A stretch of 64,000 nucleotides of DNA from Caproicibacterium argilliputei. GTDB taxonomy: Bacteria; Bacillota; Clostridia; Oscillospirales; Acutalibacteraceae. Of the stretch, positions 44,428 to 52,764 are shown piece after piece; position 1 is the first letter of the stretch, and each line of letters opens with the position of its first letter. The stretch spans positions 2,604,001-2,668,000 of the forward strand of contig NZ_CP135996.1 in assembly GCF_029211325.2 (NCBI RefSeq). The letters are read 5' to 3'. Position numbers and translations under genes: made by a program. Under the pieces are notes generated by a model. The model was not told the DNA's origin. It saw nothing but the letters and a program-made list of their open reading frames with translations, and ran no database searches.

Positions 44428-44480
44428 TAAATGTATATGCTTTTTGCTTTTATTTTGTGAAAAAGAAAGGATGGGGAGAT

Positions 44481-45464
44481 GTGTCGGTTCTGATGGAAAA
44501 TCCGAAAATCAGCATCATTGTGCCGGTTTACAACGTCGGAAAGTATGTTGGGCAGTGTATGCGCACGCTTACACACCAAACAATTTCTGTTCCTTATGAA
44601 ATTCTGGCCGTAAACGACGGCTCCACCGACAATTCCCTGGAGGTGCTGCATCAGTATGCGGCCGCCAGCAGCCGCATTCGAATCATTGACCAGCCGAACG
44701 CCGGTGTTTCCGCAGCGCGCACTGCCGGCATGGAGGCCGCCCGCGGCGAGTACCTCTGCTTTATTGACGGCGACGACTACGTCGCGCCGAATTATCTGGA
44801 GCGCCTTTACCGCGCCTGCACGCTGAACGATGCGGACATCGCCTGCTGCTACTACTACTGGCACCTGGTTTCCAACGATATTCTGTTTGAATATCCTTTC
44901 CGCTGCCGCGGCATTTACACCACGGAAGAAGCCTTAAATATTCTTTTGCGCGATGTGCTCATACAATCGTTTCTTTGGTGCAAAATGTATCGTAAGGAGC
45001 TGTTTACGCGCTCCGGCGTCAAGTTTCCGCATATGTGCTTCGAGGATCTGGCTGTTCTGCACGAGGTCTTTGCCGTGGCAAACCGCGTTGCGGTGATTGA
45101 CGAACCACTGTACTTTTATAATATGCACTGCGACAGCACCCTGGGAAAAATGAACCCCGGAAAAGTGAACGATTACGTTCGTGCCATCGCCATGGTTCGC
45201 GCGGCTCTGGAAAAAAGCGGGCAGTACAGTCACTACCGCGAAAGTTATCATGCGCTAGCCAAAAAGACGCTGAATAACTGCAATTACTTCGTGCTGAAGC
45301 TGCACTCTGAATCCAAAACGCTGCGTGGACTTCTGCCTGACCTGCGGCAGGTCAAGCAGGCGATTGACTGCTGCTGCGCAGAACCTTTCAGCAGCAGCGC
45401 TGTGCTGCAGGCACTCCCTTCCATGAGCGGACGTTCGGAGCGGCATAAACGGCTGGCACGGTGA
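44481..45464 (+). CDS. Family 2 glycosyltransferase
   Basis: A 327-residue GT-A-fold transferase: ISIIVPVYNVGKYVGQCM at the N-terminus, LAVNDGSTDNSLEVL, NAGVSAARTAGMEAARGEYL and the metal-binding DxD in CFIDGDDYVAPNYL. Members transfer sugars to cell-surface polymers or teichoic acids; the acceptor cannot be inferred. No membrane segments. The likely start is GTG at 44481, 9 nt from AAAGGA; ATG at 44493 is the alternative, with GGGGAG 14 nt away. An open frame back to 44343 overlaps the VanW end and is unlikely. It stands as a single gene, not in a polysaccharide cluster. Confidence 0.87.
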   Translation: MSVLMENPKISIIVPVYNVGKYVGQCMRTLTHQTISVPYEILAVNDGSTDNSLEVLHQYAAASSRIRIIDQPNAGVSAARTAGMEAARGEYLCFIDGDDYVAPNYLERLYRACTLNDADIACCYYYWHLVSNDILFEYPFRCRGIYTTEEALNILLRDVLIQSFLWCKMYRKELFTRSGVKFPHMCFEDLAVLHEVFAVANRVAVIDEPLYFYNMHCDSTLGKMNPGKVNDYVRAIAMVRAALEKSGQYSHYRESYHALAKKTLNNCNYFVLKLHSESKTLRGLLPDLRQVKQAIDCCCAEPFSSSAVLQALPSMSGRSERHKRLAR

Positions 45465-45575
45465 CGTGGATTTACACTCGAAAATGACTTTTTCAAAAAC
45501 AGAAGGCAGCTGCCGCCGAGCGGTTCTCCGCAGGCTGCAGCGCCTTTTTCTTTTACGCTGAAGGAGGTTTGTTTG

Positions 45576-47549
45576 ATGAAAGAACCGCAAACAAAAAAGC
45601 AGGACGACGCTGTGCCATGCGACGGTTTTTTTCGTACCGCCGCCGCCACTCCATGCATCCGGGTGGCAGACTGCAAAACGAACGGACAGGCCGTACTGAA
45701 ACAAATGCGCGCCTGTGCCGCGCAGAATGTGGGTGCGGTCGTTTTTCCGGAGTTGTGCCTGACCGGCTACACCTGCGGCGACCTGTTCCATGACCGCACC
45801 CTGCTGCAGGCAGCGGAAGATGCGCTGAAAAGCATCCTCGCTCAAACTGCGGACCTGCCACTGGTGGCTGTCATTGGCGTTCCGGTGCCGCACGGTGCCG
45901 CCCTGTACAACTGCGCGGCGGTCTGCTGTGCGGGAACCCTTTTGGGGCTGACTGCAAAACGTTTCCTGCCGAATTACAGCGAGTTTTATGAACGCCGTTG
46001 GTTCACACCCGCACCAGCCCAACCGCTGACCGTACAATTTGCGGGGCAGACTGCGCTGCTGGGCAGCGGCATTCTGTACGCCTGTGCGGAGCGTCCCGAC
46101 CTGAAAATCGGTGTGGAAATCTGCGAAGACCTGTGGGTACCTGCGCCGCCCAGCACAGAACTGGCGCAGACGGGCGCAACGCTGCTGTTAAATCCCTCCG
46201 CCAGCGATGAAATCATCGGCAAAGCAGAGTACCGGCAGGAACTGGTTCGCACGCAAAGTGCCCGCCTGTTCTGCACCTATGTATACGCAGACGCCGGTGA
46301 AGGAGAGTCAACCACCGACCTGGTTTTTGCCGGACACGACCTGATTGCGGAAAATGGCACCGTGCTCGCCGCGTCTCAATTATTTGAAACCGGCATTCTG
46401 ACCGCCGACACCGACTTGGAGCGCCTGCTGCAGGAGCGCCGACGGGCTTCCTCCTGGATGGACAGCAGCACGCCGGCGCCCACTGTTCCCTTTTCCTACT
46501 CCTATGCGTTTGACCGCAGCCGCCTGCAGCGGCGGTTTGCACGCACGCCTTTCGTGCCACAGGACACAGCAGACCTCGCGGAGCGCTGCGAACGCATCCT
46601 GTCCCTGCAGGCAAACGGTTTGAAAACCCGCCTGAAGCACACCGGCATTCACGCGGCAGTGCTCGGCATTTCCGGCGGACTGGACTCCACGCTTGCCCTG
46701 CTGGTAACCGCGCGCGCTTTTGACCTGCTTGGTTTGCCGCGAAGCGGCATTACCGCCGTTTCCATGCCCGGCTTCGGCACCACCGGCAGAACCAAAAACA
46801 ATGCGGAGGGGCTTTCCCGCGCATTGGGCGTAACCTTCCGCGAAATTTCCATCAGCGCCGCAGTGCACCAGCATTTTGCAGATATCGGTCACGACGAGGC
46901 AGTGCAGGACGTCACCTACGAAAACAGCCAGGCGCGCGAGCGCACACAGATTCTTATGGACATCGCCAACCAGCAAGCCGGTCTGGTAATCGGCACAGGC
47001 GACCTTTCGGAACTGGCACTTGGCTGGGCAACCTACAACGGCGACCACATGAGTATGTACGGTGTCAACGCCTCCATTCCGAAAACCCTGGTGCGGCACT
47101 TGGTGCGATACGCCGCGCAGTCCTTCGGCGGAGAGATTGGCCGCATCCTGCTGGATGTGCTGGACACACCCGTCAGCCCTGAATTGCTGCCCCCAAAAGA
47201 CGGGGAAATCGCACAGAAAACCGAAGAAGTGGTCGGTCCCTACGAACTGCACGACTATTTCCTGTACTATGTTCTGCGCTTCGGATTTTCTCCGTCCAAA
47301 ATTTTCCGTATGGCACAGGACACGTTCGCCGGCATTTATCCGTCTGCAGAACTTTACCACTGGCTGAAAAATTTTTATCATCGCTTTTTCCGCCAGCAGT
47401 TCAAGCGCAGCTGCCTGCCCGACAGCCCAAAAGTCGGCAGCGTCACGCTTTCTCCGCGTGGCGACTGGCGGATGCCCAGCGATGCCAGTGCAAGGCTTTG
47501 GATGGATGAGTTGGAGGCGCTGCAGGTTTCAAACAAAGCATTTCGGTAA
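45576..47549 (+). CDS. nadE: Glutamine-dependent NAD(+) synthetase
   Basis: Final step of NAD synthesis: amidates deamido-NAD using ammonia from glutamine. 657 residues in two domains. The N-terminal nitrilase-type glutaminase has its catalytic triad at Glu59 ([15 protein letters not shown]), Lys128 ([10 protein letters not shown]) and Cys183 ([11 protein letters not shown]). The C-terminal synthetase domain has the PP-loop [20 protein letters not shown] and [20 protein letters not shown]. The large fused form is typical of Clostridia and mycobacteria. ATG at 45576 is 8 nt from AAGGAGG. It works on the same cofactor cycle as the PncC domain of CinA, though the genes are not linked. Confidence 0.96.
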   Translation: MKEPQTKKQDDAVPCDGFFRTAAATPCIRVADCKTNGQAVLKQMRACAAQNVGAVVFPELCLTGYTCGDLFHDRTLLQAAEDALKSILAQTADLPLVAVIGVPVPHGAALYNCAAVCCAGTLLGLTAKRFLPNYSEFYERRWFTPAPAQPLTVQFAGQTALLGSGILYACAERPDLKIGVEICEDLWVPAPPSTELAQTGATLLLNPSASDEIIGKAEYRQELVRTQSARLFCTYVYADAGEGESTTDLVFAGHDLIAENGTVLAASQLFETGILTADTDLERLLQERRRASSWMDSSTPAPTVPFSYSYAFDRSRLQRRFARTPFVPQDTADLAERCERILSLQANGLKTRLKHTGIHAAVLGISGGLDSTLALLVTARAFDLLGLPRSGITAVSMPGFGTTGRTKNNAEGLSRALGVTFREISISAAVHQHFADIGHDEAVQDVTYENSQARERTQILMDIANQQAGLVIGTGDLSELALGWATYNGDHMSMYGVNASIPKTLVRHLVRYAAQSFGGEIGRILLDVLDTPVSPELLPPKDGEIAQKTEEVVGPYELHDYFLYYVLRFGFSPSKIFRMAQDTFAGIYPSAELYHWLKNFYHRFFRQQFKRSCLPDSPKVGSVTLSPRGDWRMPSDASARLWMDELEALQVSNKAFR

Positions 47550-47575
47550 TATATTTACTTTTTAAGTATAATTCC

Positions 47576-47604
47576 TTGATTTTTTGAGATTTTAATGTTA
47601 TACT
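47576..47604 (+). promoter_or_regulatory. Sigma-A-type promoter of comFB
   Basis: TTGATT (47576-47581), 17-nt spacer, TATACT (47599-47604), about 60 nt before the comFB start. Such a vegetative-type promoter is notable because forespore genes follow. Confidence 0.7.
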
Positions 47605-47667
47605 TGTGGAATTAGAGGAAATTCCCTCTTCTTGTTCATCGGTCTTGGATGGGAGGACGTGCGCAGA

Positions 47668-47955
47668 ATGATAACCTACAAAAACATCATGGAAAACATG
47701 GTCGAGGAAATGTATGAAAAAATGAAGGACAGTCTGGGCTGCTGCCAGTGCGAACGCTGCCATAACGACATCGTTGCTTATGCGCTGAATCGCCTGCCGC
47801 CCCACTACGTTGTCAGCCGATCCGGCGCGCTGTATGCCAAAACCTTTACGATGGAGAAACAGCACGAAATGGATATTGCCACCGAGATTGCAAAGGGCGC
47901 CATGCTGGTTCGCAGCAATCCGCGCCACGACGAAGAACGCTCCTGTCCTGCATAA
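47668..47955 (+). CDS. comFB: ComFB-family protein (late competence, cyclic-dinucleotide receptor family)
   Basis: 95 residues. The family core is clear: NIMENMVEEMYEKMKD, four cysteines (25, 26, 28, 31 in GCCQCERCHNDIVAYALN) and NRLPPHYVVSRSGALYAK. ComFB sits in the Bacillus comF operon with unknown role; cyanobacterial relatives were recently reported as cyclic-di-GMP/cyclic-di-AMP receptors. The Cys cluster may bind zinc. The ATG at 47668 is 11 nt from GGGAGG, while a GTG four codons upstream is too close to that site. No comFA or comFC is nearby. Its stop codon is the first part of a 21-bp inverted repeat that also holds the spoVAC ribosome site. Confidence 0.85.
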   Translation: MITYKNIMENMVEEMYEKMKDSLGCCQCERCHNDIVAYALNRLPPHYVVSRSGALYAKTFTMEKQHEMDIATEIAKGAMLVRSNPRHDEERSCPA

Positions 47956-48000
47956 CAAAACCCCCTTTGGAAAAGCTACTTCCAAAGGGGGTTTTGTTAT
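47952..48000 (+). promoter_or_regulatory. 21-bp perfect inverted repeat spanning comFB stop and spoVAC ribosome site
   Basis: 47952-47972 is the exact reverse complement of 47980-48000 (7-nt loop). The left arm contains the comFB TAA; the right arm contains AAAGGGGG, the likely spoVAC ribosome site, and reaches the AT of its ATG. A shorter form of the stem followed by TTTTGTT also reads as an intrinsic terminator. It could end comFB transcripts and mask spoVAC translation on read-through RNA. Confidence 0.85.
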
Positions 48001-48442
48001 GCAGCTATCACAGCAGCAGTATCAAACCATGTATGAAAAAACTTCGCCAAACAGCAATCTGTTTGTCGACTGTCTTTGGGCTTTCTGCGTTGGCGGTGCC
48101 ATCTGCGCGCTGGGGCAGGTGCTGTGCAATCTGTACCTGCTGCTTGTAAAGGACCTGCTGGTGGCCCGCACCTGGGTTTCTGTCACACTGGTGGGACTTG
48201 CCGCCCTGCTGACCGCCTGCAAGGTGTACGATAACCTGGCCAAACACGCCGGTGCCGGCACCATTGTGCCCATCACCGGATTTGCAAACAGCATTGTTTC
48301 TCCTGCCATGGAGTTTAAAAGCGAGGGGCTGGTGCTCGGCGTCGGCGCGAAAATGTTCACTGTGGCCGGGCCGGTGCTGGTTTACGGCACCACCGCCAGC
48401 GTAATTTACGGATTGATTCTGTACCTTTTCCATCTCTACTGA
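47999..48442 (+). CDS. spoVAC: Stage V sporulation protein AC (spore dipicolinate channel)
   Basis: 147-residue membrane protein with about four hydrophobic helices (CVGGAICALGQVLCNLYLLL, VTLVGLAALLTACKVYDNLA, the loop AGAGTIVPITGFANSIVSPAM, and VAGPVLVYGTTASVIYGLIL), matching SpoVAC of about 150 residues. SpoVAC is a mechanosensitive channel in the spore inner membrane needed for dipicolinic acid movement in sporulation and germination. The start is ATG 47999 with AAAGGGGG 7 nt before it; the frame stays open upstream through comFB but that is antisense to its codons. No convincing sigma-G promoter was seen directly upstream; spoVAD follows by 27 nt. Confidence 0.93.
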   Translation: MQLSQQQYQTMYEKTSPNSNLFVDCLWAFCVGGAICALGQVLCNLYLLLVKDLLVARTWVSVTLVGLAALLTACKVYDNLAKHAGAGTIVPITGFANSIVSPAMEFKSEGLVLGVGAKMFTVAGPVLVYGTTASVIYGLILYLFHLY

Positions 48443-48469
48443 AAGCGCAGCGAAAGGAGCTGATGAACT

Positions 48470-49480
48470 ATGCAGCGCATAGGAAGCTACACGCTGCAGC
48501 TTGACCCGCCCGCCTATGTTCTCGGCAGTGGTTCCTTTGCCGGCAAAAAGGAAGGTGAAGGCCCGCTGAAAGCGTACTTTGATGCCACCCACGATGACAC
48601 CACACTGGGTGAGGACAGCTGGGAAAAAGCGGAAAGCAAGCTGCAAACAGAGGCGGTGAAAACCGCCATTCAAAAAGCACATCTGAAATCAGCCGACATC
48701 CAGTACATTTTTGCCGGCGACCTGCTCAACCAATGCATTTCCTCCACTTACGGTCTGCGCGGTCTGGGCATTCCGTTTTTGGGGCAGTACGGCGCCTGTT
48801 CCACCATGGCGCAGGGGCTTGGCATGGCCTCTGTTTTCGTCAGCAGCGGTGCAGCGGAAAATGCGGTTGCCGTGACCAGCAGCCACTTTTGCTCTGCGGA
48901 GCGGCAGTTCCGCTTTCCGCTGGAATATGGTGGGCAGAGAACCCCAACAGCGCAGTGGACCGCCACCGCCGCGGGCGCAGCGGTGCTGGGACACCGCCCA
49001 AGCGCCATTTCCGTGCGGGAAGTCACGTTTGGCCGCATGACCGACCTTGGCGTTTCCGACGCCAACAACATGGGCGCCGCCATGGCGCCTGCCGCCGTGC
49101 GGACTTTAACCGATTACTTTACCGACACCGGCACCAAGCCGCAGGATTTTGATTTGGTTTTGACCGGCGACCTGGGTTATGTCGGCAGCAGCCTGCTGCG
49201 CGAAATCATGCGGAAAGCGGGCTGGAATCTGGAAACAAACCATAACGACTGCGGCCTGATGCTTTACGACCGCAAAAAGCAGGATGTCCACGCGGGCGGC
49301 TCCGGCTGCGGCTGCAGCGGTTCGGTAGTCTGCGGTTATGTGTTTAAGCAGATGGAGGCAGGCGCCCTCAACGATGTGCTGTTTGCCGCCACAGGTGCGC
49401 TGATGTCTCCCACAGCGCTACAGCAGGGTGAAAGCATCGTCGGCATTGCACACGCGATTCACCTGCACCGCGAAACCTGA
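48470..49480 (+). CDS. spoVAD: Stage V sporulation protein AD
   Basis: 336-residue thiolase-fold protein that binds dipicolinic acid and is essential for its uptake into the developing spore. Family signatures: FAGDLLNQCISSTYGLRGLGI, YGACSTMAQGLGMAS, SSHFCSAERQFRFPLEYGGQ and GGSGCGCSGSVVCGYV near the C-terminus. AAAGGAG lies 10 nt before the ATG. It follows spoVAC directly. spoVAE, which usually comes next, is absent: the following gene is on the other strand and starts 18 nt away. spoVAE may be elsewhere in the genome. Confidence 0.95.
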   Translation: MQRIGSYTLQLDPPAYVLGSGSFAGKKEGEGPLKAYFDATHDDTTLGEDSWEKAESKLQTEAVKTAIQKAHLKSADIQYIFAGDLLNQCISSTYGLRGLGIPFLGQYGACSTMAQGLGMASVFVSSGAAENAVAVTSSHFCSAERQFRFPLEYGGQRTPTAQWTATAAGAAVLGHRPSAISVREVTFGRMTDLGVSDANNMGAAMAPAAVRTLTDYFTDTGTKPQDFDLVLTGDLGYVGSSLLREIMRKAGWNLETNHNDCGLMLYDRKKQDVHAGGSGCGCSGSVVCGYVFKQMEAGALNDVLFAATGALMSPTALQQGESIVGIAHAIHLHRET

Positions 49481-49498
49481 ATTTTGCCAAACACCGCG

Positions 49499-51031
49499 TC
49501 AGTCATTGGCAATAAACGTTTCCAACGGCGAAGCGTCAATGTCCGTATGTGTGCGCAGATTCACATACAACTGGCTTGCAATCATCGCAGCACCGCCCGC
49601 AATGTTGCTTTCCATGTTTAATGGCAGAATTGGGTCATGCACGCTCAGGCGCAGCAGTGCCCAGCCATCGCCCGCGCGCTCATCAAAGGAAATGCGCACG
49701 CCCTCACAGTTGTCCGGCACCAAGTGCCAGTGCGGCTGATGGGCTGCGCAGTTGCGCAGGCTTTCCAGCACTGCTTCACCTGCCGTGCGAAAATCTTCCG
49801 CCAAAATCGGCAGGCGCACTTCTGCGGCTTCTTCCGGCTCCGGCAGGGCAGCAAACAGGTCTTCCAGTGCTTTGCCCTGCCGCCGCAGGACGGCGGTCTT
49901 GATAATGATTTTGGTGACCAGATACGCACCATCGTCCAAAAAATAGTTTTCGCGCATGGCGGCGTGGCCGCTGGTTTCAATGGCAAGCGGACAGTCCACC
50001 CCGGCTTTATTCAGCCGCAGCGCCTCATCAATGACGTTTTTGTATCCGCGCTTAAACCGGCGCTGTTTTCCGCCGAGAACGTCTTCAATATAAGTTTTCA
50101 GCCCGTCACTGGTCACGGAATCGGTCACGACGGTTCCGCCGGGCGCATTTTCCAGGGCAATCGCGCTTGCAAGCGCGACTAAACGGTTGCGATTAATCTC
50201 CCTGCCACGGTGGTCCACCGCACCGCCGCGGTCTACATCTGTATCAAAAATCACGCCAAGATCCGCATGGCTTTGCATAACTGCCGCACAGACGGATTTC
50301 ATAGCTTCTTCATTTTCCGGATTTGGAATGTGGTTTGGAAACATACCATCCGGCTCCAGAAACTGGCTGCCGGTAACATCCGCGCCCAGCGGCTCCAGAA
50401 CATCCTTCGCGTAAAAACCGCCCGCGCCGTTTCCGGCATCCACCACAATGTGGAAACCGGTCAGCGGATGCGCATAATCCGCTGCCTTGACCCCGTCCTG
50501 AATCATTTTGCGCAGACGTGCACTGTACTGTGCCATGTAGTCCACCGTTTCGCTGGTTCCCTGCAGGGCGGGCGGTGTGTCTCCATTCTGTGCGTGCTCC
50601 AGAATCTGTTCAATTTCGCTGCCCTCCAGACCGCCTTCACGCGTGAAAAACTTTAACCCATTGCGGAAAAACGGATGGTGGCTCGCCGTAATCTGCACAG
50701 CGCCGGTACAGCCCAGATCAACGGTCGTCATAAACATACTGGGCGTAGAAGCAAGCCCGCAGCGAAGCACGCGGCAGCCCGCGCCGGTCAGCGCGCGCAG
50801 CACCGCTGCTTCTATGCGTGCGGCGGAAATCCGGGAATCATGCCCCACCGAAACCGTCTGGTTCTGCGGTGCGGTGCCGGTCTTGGCGGCAAGCCAGAGC
50901 ACAAACCCCGCGGTCATCTTTTCAATCGTTTCATCAGTCAAATCAATCGGCTGGCCGTCCGGCGCGCCTGCGCTGGCAACGCCGCGAATATCCGTTCCGC
51001 TTTTAAAATGTTTCCAGTCTGCATTCAGCAT
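49499..51031 (-). CDS. Phosphohexomutase (phosphomannomutase/phosphoglucomutase family)
   Basis: Moves phosphate between C1 and C6 of hexoses, likely linking glucose-6-phosphate to glycogen and surface-sugar synthesis. 510 residues, four-domain alpha-D-phosphohexomutase. The phosphoserine is Ser117 in QITASHHPFFRNGLKFF; the usual sequence is TASHNP, so the Asn is His. The metal loop is DTDVDRGGAVD and the sugar-binding stretch is LAIETSGHAAMREN. The TASH-x-P...RNGLKFF form resembles a subfamily also known from plant plastids. Length is above the usual 450-470. GGGAGG lies 9 nt before the ATG; promoter at 51076-51104. Substrate preference unresolved. Confidence 0.88.
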   Translation of the reverse strand: MLNADWKHFKSGTDIRGVASAGAPDGQPIDLTDETIEKMTAGFVLWLAAKTGTAPQNQTVSVGHDSRISAARIEAAVLRALTGAGCRVLRCGLASTPSMFMTTVDLGCTGAVQITASHHPFFRNGLKFFTREGGLEGSEIEQILEHAQNGDTPPALQGTSETVDYMAQYSARLRKMIQDGVKAADYAHPLTGFHIVVDAGNGAGGFYAKDVLEPLGADVTGSQFLEPDGMFPNHIPNPENEEAMKSVCAAVMQSHADLGVIFDTDVDRGGAVDHRGREINRNRLVALASAIALENAPGGTVVTDSVTSDGLKTYIEDVLGGKQRRFKRGYKNVIDEALRLNKAGVDCPLAIETSGHAAMRENYFLDDGAYLVTKIIIKTAVLRRQGKALEDLFAALPEPEEAAEVRLPILAEDFRTAGEAVLESLRNCAAHQPHWHLVPDNCEGVRISFDERAGDGWALLRLSVHDPILPLNMESNIAGGAAMIASQLYVNLRTHTDIDASPLETFIAND

Positions 51032-51075
51032 ATGATCATTCCTCCCTGAGTTCCGCAGGTACGCGGATTTTTTCT

Positions 51076-51104
51076 ATTATACCGCAGCGCGGTCGATTTG
51101 TAAA
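51076..51104 (-). promoter_or_regulatory. Sigma-A-type promoter of the phosphohexomutase gene
   Basis: Minus strand TTTACA (51099-51104), 17-nt spacer, TATAAT (51076-51081), about 40 nt before the ATG. Confidence 0.75.
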
Positions 51105-51210
51105 ACCAAGTGCTTAGGCGGAATGCACAAAACAAATAAAAATATTTTATTAAAATAAGCATTTTTATAGGAATAGTCGAAATTTGGCGTCTGTTTTGCC
51201 GGAATATTGG

Positions 51211-51238
51211 TTGACAAAAAGGAAACGCCTGTTATAAT
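51211..51238 (+). promoter_or_regulatory. Sigma-A-type promoter of the small conserved gene
   Basis: TTGACA (51211-51216), 16-nt spacer, TATAAT (51233-51238): both boxes perfect. The strength contrasts with the small unknown product downstream. Confidence 0.8.
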
Positions 51239-51303
51239 AAAACTAGTCATACTTGCAAAGAATTCTTTCGAAGATTTCTGAACACATGAAGGGGGATGCG
51301 GAT

Positions 51304-51573
51304 ATGGCAGATTCTTTACTGGAACTACATGATGTGAATGTCCCAAAGTTTTTAGAACTGCTTGACCGGTGCCAAGGCAATGTTTATCTGGTATCTGATG
51401 AAGGCGACAAACTGAACTTGAAAAGCAAGCTGTGCCAGCTTGTCGGGCTGACCAGCCTGATTGAAGGCGGAAAAATTGCTTCCTGCTACATTTCCTGCGA
51501 CAATCCGGAGGATGAGTCCATGCTTTTCCGCTTTAATTTGTTTGGCAGCAAAGGCGACGACAACACAAAATAA
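51304..51573 (+). CDS. Small conserved protein of unknown function
   Basis: 89 residues, acidic, Leu-rich, no signal or membrane segment. Notable stretches are LLDRCQGNVYLVSDEGDKLN and NPEDESMLFRFNLFG; the layout is an alpha-beta mini-domain. Similar small proteins occur in Clostridia, sometimes under misleading polymerase names, but I cannot assign a function. The ATG at 51304 is 8 nt from AAGGGGG, and the frame open back to 51253 has no site. Perfect promoter boxes and a clean terminator suggest a monocistronic, well-expressed mRNA. Confidence 0.75.
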   Translation: MADSLLELHDVNVPKFLELLDRCQGNVYLVSDEGDKLNLKSKLCQLVGLTSLIEGGKIASCYISCDNPEDESMLFRFNLFGSKGDDNTK

Positions 51574-51589
51574 TTGGCTGAACAAATGA

Positions 51590-51617
51590 GACCGCCCCAA
51601 ACGGGCGGTCTTTTTTT
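51590..51617 (+). terminator. Intrinsic terminator of the small conserved gene
   Basis: GACCGCCC (51590-51597), 5-nt loop, GGGCGGTC (51603-51610), then seven T. The next gene's ribosome site begins only 5 nt later, so read-through probably feeds it. Confidence 0.93.
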
Positions 51618-51631
51618 GACAAGGAGGACTT

Positions 51632-52573
51632 ATGAAAAAAATTTTACGTTTGCTTGCGGCGGTGCTTGCGCCAGTACTTCTGCTCAGCGGCTGCCAGCTG
51701 CCGGAGGATGCCGCCGCCCTAAATCCGCGCACAAACAGCAGCACCGCATCCGAAGCCACAGCGTCCGCTGCGGCTCTGCAGAAAAAAGCGAGCATCTGGT
51801 ACTTCGATGTGGGGCAGGGTGACAGCGAGCTTTTGCAGCTGCCGGACGGCAAAACCGTTCTGATTGATTCCGGCACTTCTGAAAGCGCCAAAGGGTTGGT
51901 TAAGCTTCTCAAGGGGCTGAACATTTCCAAGCTAGACATTGTGATTGCCACCCACCCGCACGCGGACCACATCGGCGGTATGCTGCAGGTTTTGCGAAAC
52001 TTTGAAATCGGACAGTACGTGATGCCGCGCGTTGCTGACGACGACGTGCCCACCACCAAACTGTACACCAACCTGCTCAAAGAAATGAAGAAGAAAAAAA
52101 TCACTGCAACCCAGGCAAAGGCAGGTCTGACGCTGCTGAACGAATCCGGATGCAGCATCACGCTTCTGGCACCGAAAAAGGCCCAGTACACCAAACTCAA
52201 CAACTACTCCGCTGTGGCAATGGTCACCATCGGGGCGAAAAAATTTCTGTTTACCGGCGATGCCGAAAAAGAAAGTGAGCAGGAAATGGTAAAAAGCGGC
52301 GTCAGCCTGCACGCGGATGTCCTCAAATGCGGTCACCACGGCAGCAAGACCAGCACGACGACCGCTTTTCTAAAAGCTGTTTCCCCAACTGCGGCAGTCA
52401 TTTCCTGCGGACGCGGCAACGACTATGGATTCCCGGCACCGCAGACGCTTTCACACTTGAAAAGCGCCGGTGTAAAAATTTACCGCACAGACGAACAAAA
52501 GACCATTTGCGCGCAGACAGACGGCAAGACCATCTCCTTTGAAACCGGGCTTGCCAGTGCGACCCACACGTAA
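51632..52573 (+). CDS. MBL-fold lipoprotein, extracellular ComEC-like hydrolase
   Basis: 313-residue exported lipoprotein: basic start, hydrophobic core, lipobox LLLSGC (Cys about 21), then a Ser/Thr/Ala-rich tether to about 48. The mature protein is a metallo-beta-lactamase domain with WYFDVGQGDSELLQLPDGK, metal site THPHADHIGG, LFTGDAEKESE and LKCGHHGSKTSTTTAFL, the same order as the C-terminal domain of ComEC. It may cut or trim DNA or nucleotides at the cell surface; no competence genes are beside it. AAGGAGG lies 4-5 nt before the ATG, just after the previous terminator, and no separate promoter is visible. Confidence 0.88.
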   Translation: MKKILRLLAAVLAPVLLLSGCQLPEDAAALNPRTNSSTASEATASAAALQKKASIWYFDVGQGDSELLQLPDGKTVLIDSGTSESAKGLVKLLKGLNISKLDIVIATHPHADHIGGMLQVLRNFEIGQYVMPRVADDDVPTTKLYTNLLKEMKKKKITATQAKAGLTLLNESGCSITLLAPKKAQYTKLNNYSAVAMVTIGAKKFLFTGDAEKESEQEMVKSGVSLHADVLKCGHHGSKTSTTTAFLKAVSPTAAVISCGRGNDYGFPAPQTLSHLKSAGVKIYRTDEQKTICAQTDGKTISFETGLASATHT

Positions 52574-52764
52574 ACTTTTCACAATCTGCTCTCTGAATAA
52601 TATTCCGGCCGGATTCTTTTAAAAAGCAAGTTACAACAGAAAAAGTCGAATTCTGCGCAGCACATTCTTGTAGTATATTTTTAGAAACCGATTTCACATA
52701 GTGGATGGTTTCCCCTTTAAGCAGCAAGCGGGCAGCTTTGTTTTTCCCGCACAGGTTCGTCCCG

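Noticed and set aside
45470..45560. GC-rich dyad ending in CTTTTTC between the GT2 gene and nadE
   Set aside because: Pairing is interrupted and the best stem is only five or six pairs, so I did not list it as a terminator.
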